From Candidatus Daviesbacteria bacterium (GTDB lineage Bacteria; Patescibacteria; Microgenomatia; Daviesbacterales; UBA10151): a stretch of DNA of 64,000 nucleotides. A program made the translations under genes and the position numbers. Where the stretch lies: NCBI GenBank assembly GCA_016176335.1, contig JACOXI010000004.1, positions 62,001 through 126,000 on the forward strand, read 5' to 3'. Shown here piece after piece: positions 14,551 to 22,615 of the stretch. Numbering within the stretch: the stretch's first letter is position 1; each line of letters starts with the position of its first letter. The notes beneath the pieces are model-generated. The model did no database searches. It saw only the letters and a program-made list of their open reading frames with translations, and was not told the origin of the DNA.

Positions 14551-16263
14551 ATGGCAACACAACCTGCTCAAAAAAACAGCACAATAGAAGATATCCTTTT
14601 TCAAAAAGGTTTGATTACTGCGGATCAATTATCGGCAGTAAAGCTTGAAAGCATCAATTCCGGTCAGAGCGCTGATCAAATCTTAATTCAACACAATCTT
14701 TTGCCGGTTGACAAAGTTACTGAAGCCAAGGCGCAACTTTTGAACGTACCCTTCATAAAATTGGAGGGAAAAGCTATCTCCTCCGATGTCCTCAACCTAA
14801 TTCCTGAACCGGCTGCTCGTCGTTATACTATAATCCCTTTTGAAAAAAACGGTGATGAGTTGTATGTGGCAATGGCAGATCCTTTGGATATTCAGATCAG
14901 CCAATTTATTGAAAAAAGAAGCGGTAAAAGAGTCAAACCGTTTTTGGCCATTCCCGGAGATATTTTAAAGGCCATTGGTGACCAATATTCCCAAAATCTG
15001 ACTTCGGAGGTAACCTCTGCCTTAAAAGAGGTTCAATCGGTCAAACCGGAGGAGCAGTTGGAAAGTGGACCGGAGGTTATAAGAGAAGCACCGGTTTCCA
15101 ATATAGTCAGCCAACTCATGGAGTATGCCATCAAAACAAGAGCTTCGGATATTCATATAGAACCGCAGGAAGATCGGACCAGGGTTAGGTATAGGATTGA
15201 CGGGATTCTGCATGAAAAGGTGCTGCTTCCCAAAGGAGTGCATGACGCTGTTGTATCCAGGATTAAGATTTTATCAAACTTAAAAATTGACGAAAGAAGA
15301 CTACCCCAGGATGGGAGATTTACCTTTGTTTATGGTGAAAATGAGGTTGATCTTCGTATATCCACGATCCCGACTGTTTTTGGAGAAAAGATTGTGATGC
15401 GGCTTCTACCTAAATCCACCGGTGCTCCCAGTCTTTTGGAATTAGGCTTAAGAGGGATCTCGCTAAAGAATTTGGAGTCGCAGCTTTTAAGAACACACGG
15501 TATTATTTTAGTGTGCGGGCCCACAGGATCCGGAAAAACAACCACCCTTTATTCGGTTTTGACCAAAATCTCCACAACAAAAGTTAATGTGGTGACAATC
15601 GAAGATCCTGTTGAATATCAGATTACTGGAGTTAACCAAGTTCAGGTAAACCCTCAAGCCGGGCTTACCTTTGCCTCGGCCCTGCGCTCCTTTTTGCGAC
15701 AGGATCCAAATATAATCATGGTGGGTGAGGTAAGGGATGCGGAAACTGCAGATTTGGCAATTCAGGCGGCTTTAACAGGTCATCAGGTCTTCTCAACAGT
15801 TCACACAAACTCTGCATCAGGTGCTCCCCCAAGGCTTTTGGATATGGGAGTTGAACCGTTTCTTTTAGCTTCCTCTTTAAACGCGGTTGTAGGACAGCGG
15901 GTTGTCAGGAAGATTTGTCCAAAATGTAAAGTGGAGTTTGCGGCAACATCTGAAGTATTGGAAGGTATTAAATCGGTTTTGGGTAATGTGATGCCCCAGT
16001 CAGCAAAAATGGGAGTCAAGCTATATAAAGGACAGGGGTGTGACTTCTGCGCCCGCACAGGATATTTGGGCAGAGTTGGAATTTTTGAAGTTCTAATAAC
16101 AAATGAATCTATCTCAAAACTGATACTGGAGCATGCATCTTCTGGCTCCATAGAAGGAAAGGCGAAAGAAAACGGGATGATAACTATGAAACAGGATGGT
16201 TTTTTGAAAGTTCTAGAGGGAATTACTACCTTGGAGGAGGTATTAAGAGTAGCGCAAGACTAG
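14551..16263 (+). CDS. pilB: type IV pilus assembly ATPase PilB/GspE
   Basis: The extension motor ATPase of type IV pili (570 aa). The N-terminal GspE/MshEN domain (IEDILFQKGLITADQL...) is followed by the linker and ATPase core with Walker A GPTGSGKTTT, the Asp box VVTIEDPVEYQ, Walker B IIMVGEVRDAETADLAIQAA and the His box TGHQVFSTVHTNSA. A four-Cys zinc site (CPKCK ... CDFCARTGYLGR) is present. A TTG at 14491 would extend the frame, but the ATG at 14551 begins the family sequence. The stop codon abuts a palindromic repeat shared with the atpA-atpG gap. Confidence 0.94.
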   Translation: MATQPAQKNSTIEDILFQKGLITADQLSAVKLESINSGQSADQILIQHNLLPVDKVTEAKAQLLNVPFIKLEGKAISSDVLNLIPEPAARRYTIIPFEKNGDELYVAMADPLDIQISQFIEKRSGKRVKPFLAIPGDILKAIGDQYSQNLTSEVTSALKEVQSVKPEEQLESGPEVIREAPVSNIVSQLMEYAIKTRASDIHIEPQEDRTRVRYRIDGILHEKVLLPKGVHDAVVSRIKILSNLKIDERRLPQDGRFTFVYGENEVDLRISTIPTVFGEKIVMRLLPKSTGAPSLLELGLRGISLKNLESQLLRTHGIILVCGPTGSGKTTTLYSVLTKISTTKVNVVTIEDPVEYQITGVNQVQVNPQAGLTFASALRSFLRQDPNIIMVGEVRDAETADLAIQAALTGHQVFSTVHTNSASGAPPRLLDMGVEPFLLASSLNAVVGQRVVRKICPKCKVEFAATSEVLEGIKSVLGNVMPQSAKMGVKLYKGQGCDFCARTGYLGRVGIFEVLITNESISKLILEHASSGSIEGKAKENGMITMKQDGFLKVLEGITTLEEVLRVAQD

Positions 16264-16334
16264 GGGTAAGGGTAAACCGTAAAGGGTAAAGAAAAAAAAT
16301 ACTTTCCCCTTAACGTTTCACGCTTTACCCTAAC
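16264..16334. repeat. GGGTAAA...TTTACCC palindromic element, pilB-pilT gap
   Basis: An imperfect long hairpin beginning GGGTAAGGGTAAACCG and ending GTTTCACGCTTTACCCTAAC. Its reverse complement closely matches the element at 46821-46883 between atpA and atpG (AGGGTAAAGCGT, AAGGGGAAAGTA, TCTTT, CCCTT). TTCACGCTTTACCCT (16317-16331) recurs exactly in pheS at 61865-61879. Confidence 0.75.
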
Positions 16335-16337
16335 ATT

Positions 16338-17390
16338 ATGAATATTCAGCAGCTTTTAGAATTGACCATGGCAAGAAACGCATCAGATCTGCACCTTTCA
16401 GTAGGGTACCCCCCCATTCTTCGGATTCATGGTGATTTGATTCCTGTTCCCGGCGAATCAATTTTAACCCCTGAACAAGTAGAAACTATGATCTTTTCTC
16501 TTTTAACAACAGATCAAAGAAATATCTTTAATCAGTCATTCGAGTTTGATTTCTCATTTGAATTTGAGGGTAAAGCTAGGTTTAGAGTTAATATTTATAA
16601 GCAGAAAGGGTATAATGCTGCTGCTTTAAGACTAATTCCTTTTAAGATTCCCCCCTTAGAGCAATTGGGTTTACCCACCGTTGTTGAGCAACTGGCTGGT
16701 TTGAAACAGGGTTTTATTTTAGTGACAGGGCCAACAGGACATGGAAAATCCACCACTTTGGCATCTTTCATAAGCAAAATAAACTTTGAAAGAGCTGTGC
16801 ATGTAATAACTATAGAGGACCCGATAGAGTATGTGTATCCGAAGGCTAAGGCTTTAATTGAACAAAGGGAGATGTACAAAGATACAAGATCCTGGGGCAA
16901 TGCGCTACGTTCTGCTTTAAGGGAGGACCCGGATGTAGTTTTAATTGGAGAAATGCGGGATTTGGAAACAATTGCCTCTGCCATGACTATTGCCGAAACA
17001 GGCCATTTGGTTTTTGCCACACTTCATACCAATTCCGCCGCTCAATCCATTGACAGGATCGTTGATGTTTTTCCGGAAATTCAACAGCCACAAGTCAGAC
17101 TGCAACTGGCAGCTACTCTTGAGGCCATTCTTTCTTTGAGATTGGTTCCCACCATTGAACCGGGCAGGACTTTGGCAGCGGAGATTCTGATTGCATCCTC
17201 TGGAGTAAGAAATATTATCAGGGAGGGAAAATCTCACTTGATTGATAATCTTATTGAAACTTCAGCAGAAATGGGGATGCAGATTCTAGAGCGGTCTCTT
17301 GCGGATTTGGTAAAGAAGGGAAAAATCTCCCCTGATGTGGCCTTACGTTTTGCCCAAAGACCGGAACTTTTAAATAAGTTACTTAGGTAA
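16338..17390 (+). CDS. pilT: type IV pilus retraction ATPase PilT
   Basis: The retraction motor of type IV pili (350 aa). The N-terminal PAS-like domain starts with LLELTMARNASDLHLSVG, the Walker A is GPTGHGKSTT, the Asp box VITIEDPIEYVY, Walker B VVLIGEMRDLETIASAMTIAE and the His box TGHLVFATLHTNSAAQSIDRIVDVFP. The AIRNLIRE-like C-terminal region is present in the form GVRNIIREGK. The Walker A has His where Ser is usual, which still fits GxxxxGK[ST]. It lies between pilB and pilC. Confidence 0.93.
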   Translation: MNIQQLLELTMARNASDLHLSVGYPPILRIHGDLIPVPGESILTPEQVETMIFSLLTTDQRNIFNQSFEFDFSFEFEGKARFRVNIYKQKGYNAAALRLIPFKIPPLEQLGLPTVVEQLAGLKQGFILVTGPTGHGKSTTLASFISKINFERAVHVITIEDPIEYVYPKAKALIEQREMYKDTRSWGNALRSALREDPDVVLIGEMRDLETIASAMTIAETGHLVFATLHTNSAAQSIDRIVDVFPEIQQPQVRLQLAATLEAILSLRLVPTIEPGRTLAAEILIASSGVRNIIREGKSHLIDNLIETSAEMGMQILERSLADLVKKGKISPDVALRFAQRPELLNKLLR

Positions 17391-17411
17391 CTTAAGCTGC
17401 TTAACTCAAAT

Positions 17412-18614
17412 ATGGCTGAATTCATTTATAAAGCAAGGGATATGCAGGGAGCAGACCACACTGGGGATATCAAAACTCCCGATATCCGTTCTGCAGCAAC
17501 GCTCTTGAGAAAAAAAGGGTTGATAGTTATCTCAATAAAATCTAAAGGTGTCCCTTCCGTAAAATTTTTGGATAAATTTTTAAACAGAGTTAGTTTCACG
17601 GAGCTTGTTATTATCACCAGACAACTGGCCACAATGATTTCTTCGGGTTTGGTTTTATCAGAAGCCGTAGATATATTAGAGGAACAACAAACCAATAAAA
17701 CTCTGAAAAAGGCCCTGGAAGAGATATCCCAAGATATAAAAGGAGGTTTAACGCTTGCCCAAGCTCTAGGTAAGTATCCTGATATCTTTCCAAAACTTTA
17801 TATAAATTTGGTTAAAAGCGGTGAGGCTTCCGGAAAGTTGGATCAGGTGCTTTTGCAAATGGCTGACGGGTTGGAAAAAGAAAGGGAGTTTAAAGCAAAA
17901 ATAAAGGGGGCAATGATTTATCCGGCAGTGGTTTTAGGAATGATGCTGGTTGTTATCACAATAATGATGGTTTTTGTGATCCCGAAGCTGGTGGCTTTGT
18001 ATGAGCAATCTACCATAGAATTACCTCTCCCCACCAAGATTTTGATTTTCACCTCCAATGCATTTATTAATTTTTGGTGGCTTGGCCTTATATTAATTAT
18101 TACAGCTTCTATAGCGCTAAACAGGTGGAATAAAACAGCGGAAGGCAATTTTTTCTTGGGTAAATTTATACTTCGGCTGCCAATTGTCGGGAAAATAGTT
18201 ACCAACGTTACTTTAACCAACTTTAATAGAACATTCGGCCTTTTAACTTCCGCAGGTATCCCCCTTTTGGAATCAATAGGTATTGTGTCGGATTTGACTG
18301 ATAATCCCATCTTTAAAAAAACCTTGAAAGATGCTTACGCGGGAGTAGAAAAGGGACTACCTTTTTCTTCTCTTCTGACCGTGAGTGTTTTCCCTCAAAT
18401 TGTCGGGCAGATGATAAGAGTTGGAGAAGAAACAGGGAAAGTGGATGAAATATTCTTAAAGCTTGGGGATTATTTCGAATCGGAGTCAGATCACCTGATT
18501 AAAAACTTGACTGTTGCCATAGAACCGCTTGTGCTTATAATTTTGGGGGTAGGAGTGGCGTTTTTGGTGATATCAATAATCTTACCCATTTATAAGCTCA
18601 CAACTTCGTTTTGA
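17412..18614 (+). CDS. pilC: type IV pilus inner-membrane platform protein PilC/GspF
   Basis: A 400-aa polytopic platform protein. It has two T2SSF domains: one around residues 60-185 with ITRQLATMISSGLVLSEAV and NLVKSGEASGKLDQVL, and one around 265-385 with FNRTFGLLTSAGIPLLESI and MIRVGEETGKVDEIFLKLGDYFE. Hydrophobic segments follow each domain, and the last (LVLIILGVGVAFLVISIILPIY) is typical. It connects the PilB/PilT motors to the pilus. It sits 21 bases after pilT, then a 133-base gap with a CTATTGAA/TTCAATAG hairpin (18637-18660) and a promoter precede the first pilin. Confidence 0.93.
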   Translation: MAEFIYKARDMQGADHTGDIKTPDIRSAATLLRKKGLIVISIKSKGVPSVKFLDKFLNRVSFTELVIITRQLATMISSGLVLSEAVDILEEQQTNKTLKKALEEISQDIKGGLTLAQALGKYPDIFPKLYINLVKSGEASGKLDQVLLQMADGLEKEREFKAKIKGAMIYPAVVLGMMLVVITIMMVFVIPKLVALYEQSTIELPLPTKILIFTSNAFINFWWLGLILIITASIALNRWNKTAEGNFFLGKFILRLPIVGKIVTNVTLTNFNRTFGLLTSAGIPLLESIGIVSDLTDNPIFKKTLKDAYAGVEKGLPFSSLLTVSVFPQIVGQMIRVGEETGKVDEIFLKLGDYFESESDHLIKNLTVAIEPLVLIILGVGVAFLVISIILPIYKLTTSF

Positions 18615-18711
18615 GCTTGCGAGAACGTCGCTACTATTGAAATCGTTGCTTCAATAGTGACTTTGTTCTCTAAAGTTGACCACCTCTTTTTAATTTTGCT
18701 TTTTCGCCTCT

Positions 18712-18741
18712 TGACGAAACATAATTGTTTGTGAATACAAT
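18712..18741 (+). promoter_or_regulatory. predicted promoter of the first pilin gene
   Basis: TTGACG (18712-18717), an 18-nt spacer and TACAAT (18736-18741) are followed after exactly 6 nt by GTG at 18748. Transcription would begin on the start codon. Confidence 0.55.
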
Positions 18742-18747
18742 GGAAGG

Positions 18748-19320
18748 GTGAAACGTTTGAAAGAATCTGCTCATGTTCGATATTTGGGTTTTACCCTTGT
18801 TGAACTGTTGGTTGTTATTGCAATTGTGGCAATTTTGGCAGCGGTGGTGGTTCTCATTATTAATCCATTAGAGCTGACCCGTAGAGGTCGGGATGCGGCC
18901 AGGTTAACTGATTTGGCCAACTTGCAAAGTGCCATAAATATAGCAGTTCAAGAGTCCACTGGTGCGGGTGCAGTGGCAGTACTCTGCAGCGGTTCCGGCA
19001 CATACCCCTGTAACGGATCAAGTAACATAGGCACAAGAGTATCAGATGGGACTGGTTGGGTGAAAGTAAACTTAAGTTCTCAAAAGAGTGTATCACTACC
19101 AACTTTGCCAGTTGATCCAGTCAATAATGCTACCTATCACTATGCTTATTGTGCCAATAATGATGCATGGGAAATTGATGCGGTTTTGGAATCGGATCAG
19201 CAAAAAGGCAGGATGGAATCAGATGGTGGTAATGAAAATGCCACTGATACAGGAGGTCGTTATGAGGTAGGTTCTAATCTGACCTTAATTGCTGCATCAG
19301 GTGGGAGTTGTACTTATTAA
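18748..19320 (+). CDS. type IV prepilin (pilin-like protein)
   Basis: A 190-aa prepilin. A short basic leader ends in G, then FTLVELLVVIAIVAILAAVVVLIINPLEL forms the class III signal and helix, with the conserved Glu5 (cleavage G^F). After the helix come RRGRDAARLTDLANLQSAINIA and a globular domain with four or more Cys residues (CSGSGTYPCN, CANN, GGSCTY). It starts with GTG, which matches the promoter geometry; a TTG at 18757 with a GGAAGG sequence 8 nt before it is an alternative. It may be the major pilin because it has its own promoter. Confidence 0.88.
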   Translation: MKRLKESAHVRYLGFTLVELLVVIAIVAILAAVVVLIINPLELTRRGRDAARLTDLANLQSAINIAVQESTGAGAVAVLCSGSGTYPCNGSSNIGTRVSDGTGWVKVNLSSQKSVSLPTLPVDPVNNATYHYAYCANNDAWEIDAVLESDQQKGRMESDGGNENATDTGGRYEVGSNLTLIAASGGSCTY

Positions 19321-20243
19321 TGTGGTGGGGATCAGCAGGTTTTGTCATTGGTACAATTTTAGGGAGTTTTGTTAAGGTGCTGGCTGATCGGAGTTTAAAC
19401 AACAGGTCTTTTTGGGGAAGGTCATACTGCCCTAAGTGCAAACATCAATTGCACTGGTACGATCTTATTCCTATTGTTTCATATATTAACCTTACAGGTA
19501 GGTGTCGTTATTGTAATAAAAAGATAGGTTCAGAATATATCCTGGTTGAAGTGGTAATGGGTGTTTTGGTGGGTTTTCTCTTTTGGCAAAGCTCATCAAA
19601 TTTTCAATTTTCAATTCTTAATTTTCAATCAATACTTAATTTTCAATTTTCAATTTTTTTGCTGGAACTGGTTCTTAAAACTTTTTTTGTCGTCATACTT
19701 TTGGCGCTTTTTATTACGGATTTTAAAAAAATGCTTATTCCCGATAGGATTATCATTCCGTCCATAGTTTTAGGAATAATAGCCAACCTACTGCTTGTTT
19801 TTTTAAAAACAGGTTATCTTTATTTTTACCTTTCCCAAAATATAATTGGCAAGTTTCTTCTCCCCCCGCACAGTGACTATTTCAGGAGGCATGCTCTGAT
19901 GATTGCGGAGCCTTTTTTGTATTCTGTAGTTTTGGCCATGGCAATTGGCGGATTTTTTTTAAGTTTGATCATTATTACCAAAGGTAGAGGAATGGGAGGC
20001 GGAGATGTAAAATTAGGTATATTTTTAGGGTTGATGTTAGGTTTCCCCCAGGCTGTTTTGGCAATGGTTTTGGCGTTTATTATCGGTGCTGTCTTTTCCA
20101 TATTCTTAATACTTTTAAAGAAAAAAAGATGGGGTCAGATAATAGCTTTTGGCCCTTTTTTGGTTTTGGGAAGTTTCATTACTCTTTTTTGGGGCAATCA
20201 GATTTTAGAGTGGTATCTGCATATACTACTGCCTGCTACTTGA
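19320..20243 (+). CDS. pilD: prepilin peptidase/N-methyltransferase (PilD)
   Basis: The aspartic membrane peptidase that removes prepilin leaders and methylates the new N-terminus. The N-terminal methylase-like domain has GTILGSFVKVLADR and a four-Cys site (CPKCKHQLHWYDLIP, CRYCNKKIG). The catalytic Asp residues are in LLALFITDFKKMLIPD and GRGMGGGDVKLG (the GxGD motif). Residues about 94-112 are unusual: the repeated Asn-Phe-Gln-Phe-Ser-Ile pattern comes from ATTTTCAATT word repeats and lies at the entry of a membrane segment. The ATG at 19320 overlaps the upstream stop as TAATG. Confidence 0.9.
   Translation: MWWGSAGFVIGTILGSFVKVLADRSLNNRSFWGRSYCPKCKHQLHWYDLIPIVSYINLTGRCRYCNKKIGSEYILVEVVMGVLVGFLFWQSSSNFQFSILNFQSILNFQFSIFLLELVLKTFFVVILLALFITDFKKMLIPDRIIIPSIVLGIIANLLLVFLKTGYLYFYLSQNIIGKFLLPPHSDYFRRHALMIAEPFLYSVVLAMAIGGFFLSLIIITKGRGMGGGDVKLGIFLGLMLGFPQAVLAMVLAFIIGAVFSIFLILLKKKRWGQIIAFGPFLVLGSFITLFWGNQILEWYLHILLPAT
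19599..19655 (+). repeat. TTTTCAATT word repeat inside pilD
   Basis: Six imperfect copies of TTTTCAATT, with TTCTTAAT and CAATACTTAAT variants, lie in frame in the prepilin peptidase gene and encode alternating NFQF/SIL peptides. Confidence 0.8.
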
Positions 20244-20263
20244 CAAAGAATTAATGTTATGTA

Positions 20264-20280
20264 AATGTTAAAGTAACATT
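20264..20280. promoter_or_regulatory. inverted repeat before the second pilin gene
   Basis: AATGTTA-AAG-TAACATT is a perfect 7-bp inverted repeat 15 nt before the ATG at 20295. TTGACA (20240-20245) lies upstream and TTTAAT (20282-20287) is 7 nt from the ATG. It could be an operator; this is inference. Confidence 0.35.
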
Positions 20281-20294
20281 ATTTAATTTATGTT

Positions 20295-20765
20295 ATGAAC
20301 AAATTCCTGCCCAAGACTGCCAAAAATCCTCACGGATTCACATTAGTTGAGCTTTTGGTTGTTATTTCAATAATTGCAATTTTATCTGTTATTGGGATTA
20401 CTGTTTTTGGAAATGTACAACAAAGGGCAAGAGATGCAAGAAGAAAAGCAGATATAGATTCCATAGCCAAAGCTATGGAGGCAAATTACAATACTGTGAC
20501 ATGTGTGGGAACCTACTGTGCTTTGGCGGACAGTTTTTTTGCCAATGGTAAAGTACCTGTAGATCCTATTAACGCAGGCACAACCTGTAGCGCCAACTCT
20601 TGTAAATACTGTGTTAGAACGGCGGTTGGAGCTTGTGCAGCTACGGACACCACAGTAGCAGTTGGTCAACCCGCGGCTGGTGCTACGTATATTGTATGTA
20701 CGAGCCTTGAAACTGCTTCGGGTACAGGAGGAAATACCTACGAATGTAGGAAAAATCAGCAGTAA
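20295..20765 (+). CDS. type IV prepilin-like protein
   Basis: A 156-aa pilin-like protein. The leader MNKFLPKTAKNPHG ends at the G^F cleavage site and is followed by FTLVELLVVISIIAILSVIG with Glu5. The VFGNVQQRARDARRKADIDSIAKAMEANYN helix is typical of Gram-positive-like pseudopilins. The C-terminal domain has several Cys residues (CVGTYC, CSANSCKYC, CAATD, CTSLE, YECR), which suggests disulfide stabilisation outside the cell. It lies between pilD and further pilin genes. Confidence 0.85.
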   Translation: MNKFLPKTAKNPHGFTLVELLVVISIIAILSVIGITVFGNVQQRARDARRKADIDSIAKAMEANYNTVTCVGTYCALADSFFANGKVPVDPINAGTTCSANSCKYCVRTAVGACAATDTTVAVGQPAAGATYIVCTSLETASGTGGNTYECRKNQQ

Positions 20766-20826
20766 GCCTTCTATTGTCTAATCCCATACCTTGCGGATTC
20801 TTTTATTAAAGTGCAAAATAAACTTA

Positions 20827-21402
20827 ATGTCCAAAAAAGTCTACCGTCTACAGTCTACCGTCTACCGCGGCAGTCGGAAGTCAATGCTTAAGGGTTTTAC
20901 CCTTGTTGAACTTCTAATAGTGGTAAGTATAATAGCAGTACTTTCTGTTGTTGGACTTGTTTCCTATACAAATTTTCTTTCAAATTCCAGGGATGCCAAA
21001 AGGAAAGCGGACTTGTCATTTATCCAAAGTTCATTAGAGCAATTTCATGCTGACCAGAAGTTTTATCCTAAACAGCAGGCAGGGAGAGATTGCGCATCCC
21101 TCGTGAACGGAAGACTACACATGATTCTCTGGTCAGAGTGTCCGCTGAAAGATCCTAGCGGTACTAGGACTTATCTTAATAAGGTGCCGAAGGATCCCAG
21201 CAGCTCCACCACCTCCCCCTATAACTATAAGTATGTTGGTTTGTACGGTAGTTCTACTACTCCGTGTGACAACAGTACTGTTTTGTGCACCAGTTATTGT
21301 TTATTTGCTAGGATGGAGAATTCCGTTAGTGCCGTGTCCATTCCCACTCAATGTAGCACTTCTCTGCCCGCCGGACATAATTACGTTGTCACCCCCCCGT
21401 AA
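20827..21402 (+). CDS. type IV prepilin-like protein with repeat at its N-terminus
   Basis: A pilin-like protein whose conserved part begins MLKGFTLVELLIVVSIIAVLS, followed by SNSRDAKRKADLSFIQSSLEQFHADQKFYP and a Cys-containing globular domain with a DPSS segment before YNYKYVG. Two starts are possible: ATG 20827 gives a longer basic leader (KKVYRLQSTVYRGSRKS) written by GTCTACCG word repeats, and ATG 20884 gives the normal four-residue leader MLKG. The family pattern favours 20884; the frame is open from the earlier ATG. The same leader arrangement is seen in the next gene. Confidence 0.82.
   Translation: MSKKVYRLQSTVYRGSRKSMLKGFTLVELLIVVSIIAVLSVVGLVSYTNFLSNSRDAKRKADLSFIQSSLEQFHADQKFYPKQQAGRDCASLVNGRLHMILWSECPLKDPSGTRTYLNKVPKDPSSSTTSPYNYKYVGLYGSSTTPCDNSTVLCTSYCLFARMENSVSAVSIPTQCSTSLPAGHNYVVTPP
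20838..20883 (+). repeat. GTCTACCG word repeat at a pilin start
   Basis: AGTCTACCGTCTACAGTCTA and further GTCTACCG copies, then CAGTCGGAAGTCA, abut the ATG at 20884. The same words in reverse (CGGTAGTC) fill 31256-31290 inside recG. Confidence 0.75.
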
Positions 21403-21454
21403 TGCTGTTTTCTAGACTCTGGTTTGACCACTCAAAATATGTTACTTTTAGGGT

Positions 21455-22030
21455 ATGCTGCTCAAGAAAGTCTACCGCTATTTGCAGAAGTCGGAAGTCG
21501 GAAGTCGGAAGTCAATGCTCAAGGGCTTTACCCTTGTTGAACTGTTGGTGGTAATTTCAATCATGGCCCTTTTGGGTGTTGTTGCCTATGCGAATTTTAA
21601 GGATTTTGCTCAAGATCAAGTTGTAAACAAGGCCATAGGTCAAATTCAAACAGCCTTCAGACTGGCACAGGCAAATGCAACCAGCGGTGTTACTTGCCTA
21701 GATCTTGGGGGAGCTGATTGGTCAGTACAGATTAGAACAGACGGGACCAATGTTGATTTAATTTGTGGATCAAGCAATTCTGTGGTTCAAACTACAATTT
21801 TGGAAAATGTTGAGGTTGATTCTGTTGGGGGTTCTGCTTGTGCTCCAGGTTCCACGTCTGCCTTGCCTTTGACTGTTACCTACTCCAAGCTTTCAGGTAC
21901 AGTGAAAATAGACGGGTCTGATAATTGTATTGATAATAGTGCCACTGTTTCAGTTAATTTTAAAAACCTAAAAACAAGCAATACTAAAACTTTTACAATC
22001 TCAAAAGGAGGGGCGATAAATGTTCAATAA
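21455..22030 (+). CDS. pseudopilin (GspH/FimT-like)
   Basis: The conserved part starts MLKGFTLVELLVVISIMALLGVVAYANFKDF and is followed by a helix (QVVNKAIGQIQTAFRLAQANA) and a beta-rich C-terminal domain with a Cys pair. It resembles minor pseudopilins of the GspH type. The start may be ATG 21455 (extended -10 TGTTACTTT, then 6 nt) or ATG 21515 (normal short leader). The 20 extra residues of the longer form are largely encoded by GAAGTCGG repeats. The 3' end overlaps the next pilin ORF frame, whose likely start is 22083. Confidence 0.8.
   Translation: MLLKKVYRYLQKSEVGSRKSMLKGFTLVELLVVISIMALLGVVAYANFKDFAQDQVVNKAIGQIQTAFRLAQANATSGVTCLDLGGADWSVQIRTDGTNVDLICGSSNSVVQTTILENVEVDSVGGSACAPGSTSALPLTVTYSKLSGTVKIDGSDNCIDNSATVSVNFKNLKTSNTKTFTISKGGAINVQ
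21487..21514 (+). repeat. GAAGTCG word repeat at a pilin start
   Basis: Four tandem copies of GAAGTCG(G) end in GAAGTCA directly before the ATG at 21515. Copies of GGAAGTCA also precede the ATG at 20884. Confidence 0.8.
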
Positions 22031-22082
22031 TCAATTGACAATTGACAATGGACAATTGACAATTTTAAATTTCAAATTTCAA
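22026..22082 (+). repeat. CAATTGACAATTGA word repeat at a pilin start
   Basis: AATCAATTGACAATTGACAA followed by TGGACAATTGACAATT and TTTCAAATTTCAAA runs up to the ATG at 22083. It is mildly self-complementary and abuts the start codon as in the two genes before. Confidence 0.75.
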
Positions 22083-22610
22083 ATGTCAAATGAAAAGGGC
22101 CAGAGTCTTATGGAATTGATAGTAGTTATCACGGTGATTGTTTTTGTGGTCGGAGCCTTAACTTTTGCTACCATTGCTTCTTTGCGAAACGCTGTCTTTG
22201 CCCAAAATCAAGCCCAAGCCACCAAATTGGCTCAAGAAGGTATTGAGAGGGTGAGGACTGACAGAGACAGAAAAGCTGCAATAACGGGTTTTCAACTTGG
22301 TAGCCCACCCGCTGATGTGAATTCATGGGATGATGATGATTTATGGTCTAACCAAATTAGTTCAAACTGTATCCCAAATTGTTATTTTAATATTTCTACT
22401 TCGGGAGTGCTTCAATACATCGGTGCCGGGGCAACCGTGCCTTTATATGCAGAACCAATAGCACCCGGCTTCAAAAGAGTCGTAGTCTTATCTGACGAAG
22501 CCGGAAGCGGTTTTTATAGAAACGAAAAAAAGGTGACAGTGGTTGTCATTTGGACAGATTTTTCAGGTCCGCATGAGTCCAAGTTAACTACAATTTTAAG
22601 AAAGCTTTAA
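22083..22610 (+). CDS. minor pilin, PilV-like
   Basis: A 175-aa minor pilin. The leader MSNEKG is followed by QSLMELIVVITVIVFVVGALTFATIASLRNA, a class III signal with Glu5 and Gln in place of the usual Phe1. The region QATKLAQEGIERVRTDRDRKA fits PilV/PilI-type proteins. The C-terminal part is beta-rich and has one CIPNC pair. The longer frame from 22020 would be encoded by word repeats and is not preferred. Six bases separate it from the next minor pilin gene. Confidence 0.8.
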   Translation: MSNEKGQSLMELIVVITVIVFVVGALTFATIASLRNAVFAQNQAQATKLAQEGIERVRTDRDRKAAITGFQLGSPPADVNSWDDDDLWSNQISSNCIPNCYFNISTSGVLQYIGAGATVPLYAEPIAPGFKRVVVLSDEAGSGFYRNEKKVTVVVIWTDFSGPHESKLTTILRKL

Positions 22611-22615
22611 GAATC

